Assembly (NCBI GenBank): GCA_934154515.1 | Contig: CAKPGD010000002.1 | Span: 1-44,845, forward strand | DNA: 44,845 nt | Direction: 5' to 3' | Source of the DNA: an uncultured Clostridia bacterium | GTDB taxonomy: Bacteria; Bacillota; Clostridia; TANB77; CAG-508 | Shown here: piece by piece, positions 23,484 through 31,800 of the stretch | Numbering within the stretch: position 1 is the first letter of the stretch | How the letters are laid out: the number at the start of each line of letters is the position of its first letter | Notes under the pieces: model-generated | Databases searched by the model: none | Seen by the model: only the letters and a program-made list of their open reading frames with translations | What the model was told of the DNA's origin: nothing | Translations under genes and position numbers: made by a program

Positions 23484-25217
23484 TACTTCTAGAATTTTTT
23501 TCATTTCTTCATTTCTTTTTACTTTTGCTGTTGTTGTTTTTATCATAGGTTCATCTGTAATTATTAGATTTTTTATATGTTTATAGTTTGTTAAGTCTTT
23601 GTTTATGTTTTTAACATCTTGCCATATTATTTCTTTTAATTCTTCTTCTGATATATTATTATATTTTTCTTTTATATAATCTTTATTATATACGATTTTT
23701 ACTGAAAGTACTAAGTCATCATCTTTAGGAAGTCCAAATACCATATTTTCTTCTACATATGGAAGTTTTGAAATTAGTTGTTCTATTTCTTCTGGATATA
23801 TATTTTTTCCGTTTTTTAGTACGATAACATTTTTCTTTCTTCCTGCTATGAATATATAACCGTCTTTATCTATATAACCTAAGTCACCTGTATGAAACCA
23901 TCTATTTTTATTTTCATCATATTCTATCACTTCATTTGTTGCTTCTTCATTATTATAATATCCAAGCATTAAGTTTGGTCCTTTTGCTACTATTTCTCCT
24001 ATGTTTTTCTCATTCGGATTATCTATTCTTACTTCAACATTTGCAAGAGGCATACCAATTGAACCATATCTTACATATTTTTCGTTTTCTGCTGTTAGTA
24101 CCGGAGATGTTTCTGTTAATCCATAGCCTTGTACTGTTAGTATTCCAAAATCGTTAAATCCTTTTGCTACTGTTTTGTCTATTGCAGATGCTCCACTTAC
24201 TATAAATCTAATGTTTCCACCTAATTGATTTATTATATCTTTAAATAATTTTCTACGTATGTCTATTTTAAATTTCAATAAGAAATTACTTATTTTTATT
24301 GCAATCTTTATTAGTTTTGTTTTTCCTTGTTTTTCTACTTCTTTCATAATTTTTTTATACATAGCCTCTAAAAGTAGTGGAACACACACAAATACTGATA
24401 CTTTATATTCTTTTAAATTGCTTTGAATATGTCTTAAACCATCACAAAATACATTTGTAACACCATTACTTAAAAATAGCAATAACCCTGTTGAGCCAAA
24501 AGTATGATGAAATGGTAAGAATGCTAAATTAACATCTGTGGGATATATTTTTTCTGCCATATTTAGGGCATATATGTTTGTTGCTATATTTTTATGTGAT
24601 AACATTACAGCTTTTGAAAGTGATGTTGTTCCTGATGTAAATAATATTATGCTCATTTCTTCATTATTTATTTTTGCATCTAAAAATTCTCTATTTCCTT
24701 GTTTTATTAATTCTTTTCCTTTGATTATTAAGTTACTTAAATTTGTAATGCCTTCTTCATTTACATCATCCATACATATAAATTGTTTTATATTTGTAGT
24801 ATTTGATTCTTTAATTTTTTTCATATCTTCTATATATTCATTTGAAAATATTATACAGTCACAACTACTTCTTATAATTGAAGATTCTATTTCTTGTATT
24901 GGAAGTCCTTTATCTAATGGTACTATAATTCCTGTTCCACATATTGTGGCATAATATCCAAGTGCCCATTCATATCTATTTTTTCCTATAACTGCAATTC
25001 TTTTGTTTTTTAGTCCTAAATCTATTAATGCTGTTCCTAAAGCATTTATTTCCGTTAAAAATCTTGTATATGTTATATGTGTATATGTTATATTTTTTCC
25101 TTTTTTATTTTTTATTATAAAGGCATTATTGTTTGGGTATTTGTATACTGCATCTAATAATACTTCTCTTACATTATTAAACTCCTTTGCATCGTATAAT
25201 TTACTTTTTAAATTCAT
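23472..25217 (-). CDS. Long-chain acyl-CoA synthetase-like AMP-binding enzyme
   Basis: 581 residues from ATG 25217; the longer frame would begin at a TTG ten codons earlier. It belongs to the ANL adenylate-forming family. Motif A reads ILFTSGTTSLSKAVMLSH (about 192-209), where the usual TGxPKG is TSLSKA, keeping the Lys. YGLTETSP (about 363-370) and WFHTGDLGYIDKDGY (about 436-450) are normal, and the C-terminal hinge and Lys region is present. It activates a carboxylic acid, probably a fatty acid, as an acyl-adenylate and then acyl-CoA. It stands alone with its own promoter. Substrate chain length cannot be read from the sequence. Confidence 0.85.
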   Translation of the reverse strand: MNLKSKLYDAKEFNNVREVLLDAVYKYPNNNAFIIKNKKGKNITYTHITYTRFLTEINALGTALIDLGLKNKRIAVIGKNRYEWALGYYATICGTGIIVPLDKGLPIQEIESSIIRSSCDCIIFSNEYIEDMKKIKESNTTNIKQFICMDDVNEEGITNLSNLIIKGKELIKQGNREFLDAKINNEEMSIILFTSGTTSLSKAVMLSHKNIATNIYALNMAEKIYPTDVNLAFLPFHHTFGSTGLLLFLSNGVTNVFCDGLRHIQSNLKEYKVSVFVCVPLLLEAMYKKIMKEVEKQGKTKLIKIAIKISNFLLKFKIDIRRKLFKDIINQLGGNIRFIVSGASAIDKTVAKGFNDFGILTVQGYGLTETSPVLTAENEKYVRYGSIGMPLANVEVRIDNPNEKNIGEIVAKGPNLMLGYYNNEEATNEVIEYDENKNRWFHTGDLGYIDKDGYIFIAGRKKNVIVLKNGKNIYPEEIEQLISKLPYVEENMVFGLPKDDDLVLSVKIVYNKDYIKEKYNNISEEELKEIIWQDVKNINKDLTNYKHIKNLIITDEPMIKTTTAKVKRNEEMKKILEVLTK

Positions 25218-25248
25218 AAAAATTTCATTCCCTTCTCTATGTTTCAAA

Positions 25249-25271
25249 AGCAGTACTTATTTAGTACTGCT
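25249..25271. repeat. 9-bp hairpin in the leader of the acyl-CoA synthetase gene
   Basis: AGCAGTACT (25249-25257) and AGTACTGCT (25263-25271) around a 5-base loop, between promoter and ribosome site. On the minus strand only four T follow, so as a terminator it would be weak; an attenuator or operator is possible. Confidence 0.5.
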
Positions 25272-25283
25272 TATCTTTTTTTA

Positions 25284-25312
25284 ATTTTAACATATGTTAA
25301 TTTCTCATACAA
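25284..25312 (-). promoter_or_regulatory. Promoter of the acyl-CoA synthetase gene
   Basis: Minus strand: TTGTAT (25307-25312), 17-base spacer, TAAAAT (25284-25289). Confidence 0.55.
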
Positions 25313-25337
25313 TATAACTGACTCAGTATTCGAATTT

Positions 25338-26018
25338 TTAATCTATTGTTGTTGGTGTTCTTCCTGTACTTATTGCATCTTCTTGAAGAGAACGCCAGGT
25401 ATTGCATCCAACTATTCCATCTGCTGAAAGGCCTCTACTTCTTTGATAATTTTTTACTGCATTGTATGTGTTTGTTCCAAATATTCCATCTAATCCCCCT
25501 GTTGGATATCCTAAAGTATTTAAATCATCTTGTGTAATTAATACATAAACGCTCAGACTACCTCTTTTTATTAGTGGATAACCGCCTGCAGAACATGCTG
25601 GTGGCTTTTGTCTTCTATCAAAATGTACCCAAGTTGGTGAAATACTATATGGTTCTATATAACTCCAAAGTCCTGAATTTTCTGCACTATTTCTTAATAC
25701 TGCTCTTTGAGCATTTGTCCAAGTTTGCCCCACGTCAAAAGCTGTTCCTGCATAATGTTGTGACTGAAGTCCGTGTCCTCCCTCCCATGGTCTTCTAAAT
25801 GCGTATCCAACTGGTATTGGAGAACCATATATATATCTTTGTGTATTCCATGATGTCATAGTTCTTTTTGTTGTCCATAAAGTATTGCTCCTACTTGCTC
25901 CTCTAAATTCTTTTACTGTTAAGCTTCTATTTGTATTATATGGCATGCTTTCTGACAAACCTTTATAATATGTTTCCATTCTATCTGTATCATTATTATA
26001 TACTATAATTTTAGCCAT
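25338..26018 (-). CDS. M15-like peptidoglycan peptidase with C-terminal peptidoglycan-binding domain
   Basis: 226 residues from the ATG at 26018, four bases after AAGGAGGT. Zinc ligands of an M15 (DD/LD-carboxypeptidase-like) domain are seen as QHYAGTAFDVG (His88, Asp95) and SPTWVHFD (His132). A PG_binding_1 domain covers about 150-215, with LDGIFGTNTYNAVKNYQ and ADGIVGCNTW. There is no signal peptide, which is unusual for a wall enzyme and typical of endolysins or mother-cell lysis enzymes. It could be a domesticated phage lysin or a sporulation hydrolase. No phage genes are nearby. Confidence 0.75.
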   Translation of the reverse strand: MAKIIVYNNDTDRMETYYKGLSESMPYNTNRSLTVKEFRGASRSNTLWTTKRTMTSWNTQRYIYGSPIPVGYAFRRPWEGGHGLQSQHYAGTAFDVGQTWTNAQRAVLRNSAENSGLWSYIEPYSISPTWVHFDRRQKPPACSAGGYPLIKRGSLSVYVLITQDDLNTLGYPTGGLDGIFGTNTYNAVKNYQRSRGLSADGIVGCNTWRSLQEDAISTGRTPTTID

Positions 26019-26053
26019 GTTTACCTCCTTATAATATATTTTATGATTAAAAT

Positions 26054-26083
26054 AATAACTAGTGCAAAATTTCACTAGTTATT
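26054..26083 (-). terminator. Terminator of the HD-domain gene
   Basis: Minus strand: AATAACTAGTG, 8-base loop, CACTAGTTATT, then ATTTTAAT. The stem is strong, the T tract interrupted. Confidence 0.6.
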
Positions 26084-26092
26084 ACATTTGTT

Positions 26093-26623
26093 TTATATAT
26101 CAAAAAAGTATGTTGCTTCTAGGTCTGCTTCATGTACTAAAAGTGCTATTGGGTATTTTTTATATGCAGCTCCTATTGTTGTGTACACTTCTTTTGGCTC
26201 TGTAAATCCCATATGCCACCTTATTGCATATCTTTCTTCTGGCGTTAATTTTATAAATTCAGAAATCATCATTACAGATTTTTCTCCATGTCCATATGGT
26301 ATTGTATCTTCTATTGTATAATATGGTACTTTTTCCCATACTCCTAATTCATTCTTAGCATTTCTATAATCTGTTTTGTAAAAATTTGTTTTACATATAT
26401 CATGTAATAATGCAATTATTCTAACACTTTCACTATCTCCTGCCTTTTCTTTTAGTATTTCATACACTTTCATACTATGTTGTAATAATCCACCTTCAAA
26501 AGCTCCATGGAATCTTGTACTTGCAGGTGCTGTAAAAAAATCTGAATGCTCTAAAAAATCTATTAGTTTATCCATTCCTTCTCTATTTGTTTCTTTTAAT
26601 AATTTTATAAATTCTTCCTTCAT
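26093..26623 (-). CDS. HD-domain phosphohydrolase-like protein
   Basis: 176 residues. The HD-superfamily metal ligands are visible: His49 in GGLLQHS, His74-Asp75 in ALLHDICK, and a later YGHGEKS and RWHMG (His about 114 and 137). Such proteins are usually nucleotide phosphohydrolases or phosphodiesterases; the substrate is unknown. No signal peptide or other domain is seen. GAAAGGAAG precedes the ATG. It is the last gene of the DUF1294-CmpB-HD run. Confidence 0.82.
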   Translation of the reverse strand: MKEEFIKLLKETNREGMDKLIDFLEHSDFFTAPASTRFHGAFEGGLLQHSMKVYEILKEKAGDSESVRIIALLHDICKTNFYKTDYRNAKNELGVWEKVPYYTIEDTIPYGHGEKSVMMISEFIKLTPEERYAIRWHMGFTEPKEVYTTIGAAYKKYPIALLVHEADLEATYFFDI

Positions 26624-26681
26624 TTTTTCTTCCTTTCTATTGAATTCTATTCTATTAACATTCTACTATATTGATATTTTT

Positions 26682-27647
26682 TTACTCCTCATGTTTTAAT
26701 ATTTTTACTAAATCGCCTCGCCATTCTCTGTTAAATTTATAATAGTAAGGTTTTATATCTCCAACATAGCAGTCAAAATATATAATATCTCCGTTTATAT
26801 CTTGTGTTTTTAAATTTGGAAATGTTTTTATCATTTTTTTATCTCCAAAATATTTATTTATAAGTTTCGATGCTTCTTCATTACCATAAATTTTTTCATA
26901 AGCTATGTCAACTTCTTGTTTTGCTGATATTTGTATATCATTTTCGTGTACTTTTCTTATCATAAATAATTTTATTGCAATTCCTGTTATTTGACAGTCA
27001 ATTAGCATAAATAATATCATTAAAATTGTTGCAGTTTTTAGTACTTTTATTGATATTCTAGACTTTATTTTGTCTATTAATTTGTCTACTCTTGGGTTTG
27101 CGTGTCTCATTAAATATATTGCTAAAAATCCCCAGAATAAAGAGAAGAATACACATATTCTACCATTTATATTAAGTGGCATATTCGAATAGTCCCACCA
27201 TTTTACATGTAAAAATATATCTCCATACCAGCTTACAATATATTCTACTATTGAGCCAACTATAAATCCACCTAAAAACAATGTATTTTGATTTTTGTTA
27301 AAATATTGAAGTGCTAATATCATAACTACTGCACCAAAACCATATATAGCACAAAATGGTCCATATAAAAAGCTTTGTCTACTTTCTATTACGCCTTTTG
27401 TTACCATTCCAAATACTGTTTCTATTATAAATCCTACTACACTGTATATTATGAAATATGCAAGAAGTCTCCATATACTAAATCCTAATATCGTGAATTT
27501 TTTCTTTTCTTTATTTGAAGTTTCTTTATTGGTTATTTCTTCACTTTTTGTTTTTTCATTTACTTTTTCTTTGTTTGAACTTTGCTTTTTGTGCATATCT
27601 TTATTTTCTATTTTTTCATCTTTATTTGCTTTTATTACTGTTTTCAT
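26682..27647 (-). CDS. CmpB-like putative ABC-transporter type IV membrane protein
   Basis: 321 residues from the ATG at 27647, nine bases after TAGGAG. The open frame extends three codons to a TTG that is not needed. A charged N-terminal tail rich in Lys, Glu and Asn (about 1-50) precedes five or six helices. The motifs YSVVGFIIETVFG, FLYGPFCAIYGFG and GSIVEYIVSWYGDIFLHVKWWDYS match the ABC_trans_CmpB family, annotated as putative permeases though no ATPase is encoded nearby. A C-terminal cytoplasmic domain follows. The function is not established. Confidence 0.78.
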   Translation of the reverse strand: MKTVIKANKDEKIENKDMHKKQSSNKEKVNEKTKSEEITNKETSNKEKKKFTILGFSIWRLLAYFIIYSVVGFIIETVFGMVTKGVIESRQSFLYGPFCAIYGFGAVVMILALQYFNKNQNTLFLGGFIVGSIVEYIVSWYGDIFLHVKWWDYSNMPLNINGRICVFFSLFWGFLAIYLMRHANPRVDKLIDKIKSRISIKVLKTATILMILFMLIDCQITGIAIKLFMIRKVHENDIQISAKQEVDIAYEKIYGNEEASKLINKYFGDKKMIKTFPNLKTQDINGDIIYFDCYVGDIKPYYYKFNREWRGDLVKILKHEE

Positions 27648-27681
27648 CTTCTGCAACTCCTACTACATTTATTTTTATACT

Positions 27682-27987
27682 TTAAAAAAATCTATAAAAC
27701 AATATTATTAAGATTTCTAAAATTAAAATTAATGGAAAACCTATTGTGAATCTTTTCTTTTTAGTCTTATGCCTAAATGTATACATTCCTATTATCCCTC
27801 CAATGCTTCCTCCAAGTATTGCCATTGTAAATAATGCTGTTTCACTTATTCTCCACTTTACTTTTTGTGCTTTTCTTTTATCTATCCACATTGCTAAAAA
27901 TGTTATTAAATTTATTGCTACTAAATATATTATTATTATTATTTTAGTATCTAATATTGGCATTACACCAAACTCTGAATCTATCAT
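27682..27987 (-). CDS. DUF1294 small membrane protein
   Basis: 101 residues with three to four helices. AMWIDKRKAQKVKWRISETAL (in two parts, about 32-52), then LGGSIGGIIGMYTFRHKTKK, is the family pattern. The function is unknown. GGAGAAAGAT precedes the ATG. It is the first gene of a three-gene unit with an extended -10 promoter. Confidence 0.9.
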   Translation of the reverse strand: MIDSEFGVMPILDTKIIIIIYLVAINLITFLAMWIDKRKAQKVKWRISETALFTMAILGGSIGGIIGMYTFRHKTKKKRFTIGFPLILILEILIILFYRFF

Positions 27988-28019
27988 ATCTTTCTCCTAT
28001 TCTAATTATTTTCAATGGA

Positions 28020-28048
28020 ATTATATCATAACTTTATCTTAGCAACAA
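28020..28048 (-). promoter_or_regulatory. Promoter of the DUF1294 operon
   Basis: Minus strand: TTGTTG (28043-28048), 17-base spacer, extended TGATATAAT (-10 at 28020-28025). It is back to back with the divergent promoter at 28055-28083. Confidence 0.55.
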
Positions 28049-28054
28049 TCTTTA

Positions 28055-28083
28055 TTGCAAAAATTTTTAGGTTTTGTTATAAT
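28055..28083 (+). promoter_or_regulatory. Promoter of the 28121 gene
   Basis: TTGCAA (28055-28060), 17-base spacer, TATAAT (28078-28083). Its -35 is only six bases from that of the divergent unit, so one regulator could affect both. Confidence 0.65.
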
Positions 28084-28120
28084 GTAGTAGAAGTAATTTT
28101 TAGAAAGAATGTGATTTTTA

Positions 28121-28816
28121 ATGCAAGAGGTATCTCAAAGTTTTTCATTAAAAGAATGCGAAGACTGGAATAAAATGTTTGATAAAGCTACTGAGACTAA
28201 TAATAAACAAGAAGTTTTAAATTTGCTTTCAGAGGCTAACAAGCTTTATTTAGATGAATATTATATTTACACTATTATATATAAACTTAATAATGAAAAA
28301 ATGTCTAAAGAAAAGCAAGATGAATTAATTAATAACATTAACAAATCTAAAATAGTTAAGTTTGTTAATAAGCAAAGTGAATATATTTCTATTAATACCC
28401 GAGCAAACTGTATTAAAGTTGCTAAACTTTCTGATATTGTTCCTGAAGTTTTGAATGATAAAAATTCTAAAAATAGTGTTGTTAGAAAAGATAAGTTTAG
28501 TGCTGAATATATTTCTCAACTTCTATCTTTCCCTAATAGTATTGTTACCGGATATGTTTATGGAATCTCAGACAAATCTAAAAAATTACATACATGGGTA
28601 GAATTTAAAAATAATTATAATCAAGAATTTGTAATAGATTACGATGATAATACAGTTTATAATAAAGAAGGATTTTACTTTTTAAAGCATGTAGAACATC
28701 TAAAAAAAGTAACTTCAGATGAACTTAAAGGAAAAAGTTCTGTTAGTAAATCTGATACTTCTGAAATTTCTAATGAAATTGTTGATATTGAAATTGATAT
28801 GGGTGATGAAAGATAA
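28121..28816 (+). CDS. Unknown protein with possible transglutaminase-like fold
   Basis: 231 residues, no signal peptide or membrane helix. The N-terminal helical part (1-85) is rich in Lys, Glu and Asn. The middle carries TRANCIKVAK (Cys97), TGYVYGISDKSKKLHTWVEF (His157 and Trp159) and FVIDYDDN (Asp173). The Cys - about 60 - His - 16 - Asp spacing and the H-T/A-W-x-E motif are those of transglutaminase-like cysteine enzymes. The acidic C-terminal tail (about 203-231) looks disordered. The function is inferred only at fold level. It is one of three plus-strand genes, with a weak ribosome site but a good promoter. Confidence 0.5.
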   Translation: MQEVSQSFSLKECEDWNKMFDKATETNNKQEVLNLLSEANKLYLDEYYIYTIIYKLNNEKMSKEKQDELINNINKSKIVKFVNKQSEYISINTRANCIKVAKLSDIVPEVLNDKNSKNSVVRKDKFSAEYISQLLSFPNSIVTGYVYGISDKSKKLHTWVEFKNNYNQEFVIDYDDNTVYNKEGFYFLKHVEHLKKVTSDELKGKSSVSKSDTSEISNEIVDIEIDMGDER

Positions 28817-28822
28817 ATACGT

Positions 28823-28853
28823 AAAAAGCCGGTGGTTTAAACCATCGACTTTT
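28823..28853. terminator. Bidirectional terminator between convergent genes
   Basis: AAAAGCCGGTGG (28824-28835) and CCATCGACTTTT (28842-28853), with one mismatch and one G-U, around TTTAAA. It serves the 28121 gene and polC. Confidence 0.8.
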
Positions 28854-28875
28854 ACTTTGAAAATTGATATATTTT

Positions 28876-31800
28876 TTATCCAAATAGGCTCATTTGATTA
28901 CTTTGACTCATTCCGTCTAAACATCCTAGTTTCTTTAATAATGCTACAACTGAGTCTCCTACTTTTGAACGTATTTTCATATCATCTATTGACATAAATT
29001 TTCCATCTTTCTTAGCTTCTTCTATTCCTTCTGCTGCAACTGTTCCAAGACCTGCTACACTATTTAATGGTGGGCGTATTCCATCTTCTTCTATTCTAAA
29101 TTTTGTTGCATGTGATTTATACAAGTCTATTGGTAAGAATTTTATGCCTCTTTCATACATTTCTAAAACTATTTCTAATATAGCATACATATTCTTATCC
29201 TTTGTTGTTGCTGCGTTTCCTGCCATATCTATTTCTTTCATTTTATTTTTTACTCTTTCTTTTCCATAGCACATTATTTCACTATCAAATTCGTCTGCAC
29301 GTATTGTGTAGTAGGCTGTGTAATATGCTTTTGGCTCATGTACCTTAAACCATGCTATTCTGAATGCGTTTGTTACATATGCTGCTGCGTGAGCTTTTGG
29401 GAACATATATTTTATTTTTTCACAAGATTTTATATACCAATCTGGCACATCATGTTCTTTCATCAATTCTTTATATTCTGCCCATTTTGCAGGGTCTTTT
29501 AATGCTTTTCCTTTACGCACTGTTTCCATTATTTTGAATGCTGGGTTTGGTGGTACACCTTTCTTTATTAGATAAATCATAATATCATCACGACAACAAA
29601 TAGAATCTTGTAATGTTGTAATTCCTTCATCTATTAATGTTTGAGCATTTCCTAGCCACACGTCTGTACCATGTGATAAACCTGATATACGAATTAGTTC
29701 GTCAAATGTTTTTGGCTTTGTATCTACAAGCATTCCTCTTACGAATTTCGTTCCAAACTCTGGTATACCATAGCTTCCTACTTTACTATTTATTTGTTCT
29801 GGCGTTACTCCTAATGCATCTGTAGAACTGAATATACTCATTGTTTCTTTGTCATCTAATGGCACTTTTGTTGGATCTATCCCTGTTAAATCATAAAGCA
29901 TACGTATTACTGTTGGATCGTCGTGTCCTAGTATATCTAATTTTAGTAAGTTTTGGTCTATTGAGTGGTAATCAAAGTGTGTAGTTATAATGTCTGAATT
30001 AGGGTCATCTGCTGGATGTTGTACTGGTGTAAATTCATATATTTCTCTTCCTTTTGGCACAACTATAATTCCGGCCTGGGTGTTGTCCTGTCGTTCTCTT
30101 AACACCTACACATCCTTGTGATATTCTTGCAACTTCTGCGTTATTTACAGGAATACCTCTTTCTTCGTAATATTTTTTTACATATCCGAATGCTGTTTTA
30201 TCTGCAACTGTACCTACTGTACCTGCTTTAAATGTTGTTCCTTTTCCGAATATTACTTCTGTATATCTATGTGCTTTTGCTTGATATTCTCCTGAGAAGT
30301 TTAAGTCTATATCTGGTTCTTTATCTCCATTAAATCCTAAGAAAGTTTCGAATGGTATGTCTATTCCATCTTTGACCATTTTAGTTCCACATTTTGGGCA
30401 ATCTTTATCTGGAAGGTCAAATCCACATTGATATCCATAGTCTGTAAAGTCTGAGTATTTACATTTAGGGCATCTATAATGTGGTGGAAGTGAGTTTACT
30501 TCTGTTATACCTGTCATGTTTGCAACAAATGATGAACCAACAGATCCTCTGGAACCTACTATATATCCATCCTCATTTGATTTCCATACTAGTTTTTGAG
30601 CTATGATGTACATAACTGAGAATCCATTTTTTATAATAGAGTTTAACTCTTTGTCTAGTCTTTCTTGTACTATGTCTGGTAATGGGTCTCCATATAATTC
30701 GTGTGCTTTAGAAAAAGCTATATCTTTTATTGTTTGTTCACAACCTTCAATATGTGGAGGACATTTTTCTGGAGATATTGGGCTTATTCTTTCACACATA
30801 TCTGAAACTTTATTAGTATTTGTTACAACTACTTCATATGCTTTTTCTTCTCCTAAGTATTCGAATTCTTTAAGCATTTCTTCTGTTGTACGTAGGTATA
30901 ACGGTGCTTGTTCATCTGCATCATCAAAGCCTTGTCCTGCCATTAATATTCTTCTATATATTTCATCTTGTGGATCCATAAAATGTACGTCACATGTTGC
31001 TACTACTAGCTTTCCTAGTTTTTCTCCTAACTCAACTATTTTTCTATTTATATCTTCTACTGCTCTTTTATCTGGAAGTGTTCCATTTCTAACCATATAC
31101 ATATTATTTCCAGTTGGTTGTATTTCTAAATAGTCATAGTCTTTTGCTATTTCTTCTACTTCTTCATCATCTTTGCCTTCTACTATTGCACGATATAGTT
31201 CTCCTGCTTCACATGCGCTACCTATTATTAAGCCTTCTGAATATTTTTTATAAATAGATTTCAATATACGTGGTTTCTTATAGAAATAGTGTAAGTGTGA
31301 AATTGATACTAATTTATATAAGTTTTTTAATCCTACATAATTTTTTGCAAGTATTATTGCATGATAACTTTTTAATTTTTTAAAGTCTTGTGTTCCATCA
31401 GCAATTATATCTATGTCTTCTAGTTTTTCTACTTTTTTCTCTCTTAGTTCTTCAAACATTACTTTTAATACTTTAACTGTTGTGTCTACATCATCTAAGG
31501 CTCTGTGTGCTACTTCTACTTCTATTTTTAATTTTTCTGCGATATATCCTAATTTATGCTTTTTGAAACTTGGAAATAGAAATCTTGATAATGCTAAAGT
31601 ATCTAGATATGTGTTATTTAGTTCTAATCCTAATTGTTTACAATTGTGTTTTAAAAATCCTATATCGAATTTAGCATTATGAGCAACTAAAACACTATCA
31701 CCAACAAATTCTAATATTTGAGGCATAACAACATCTATTGTTGGTGCATCTTTTACCATATCATCTGTTATATTTGTAACTTCTACAACCTTTGGTGGTA

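Noticed and set aside
28876..30105. A separate short polymerase gene beginning at 30105
   Set aside because: Its first residues are out-of-frame polC sequence. It is the C-terminal part of polC after the frameshift, not an independent gene.
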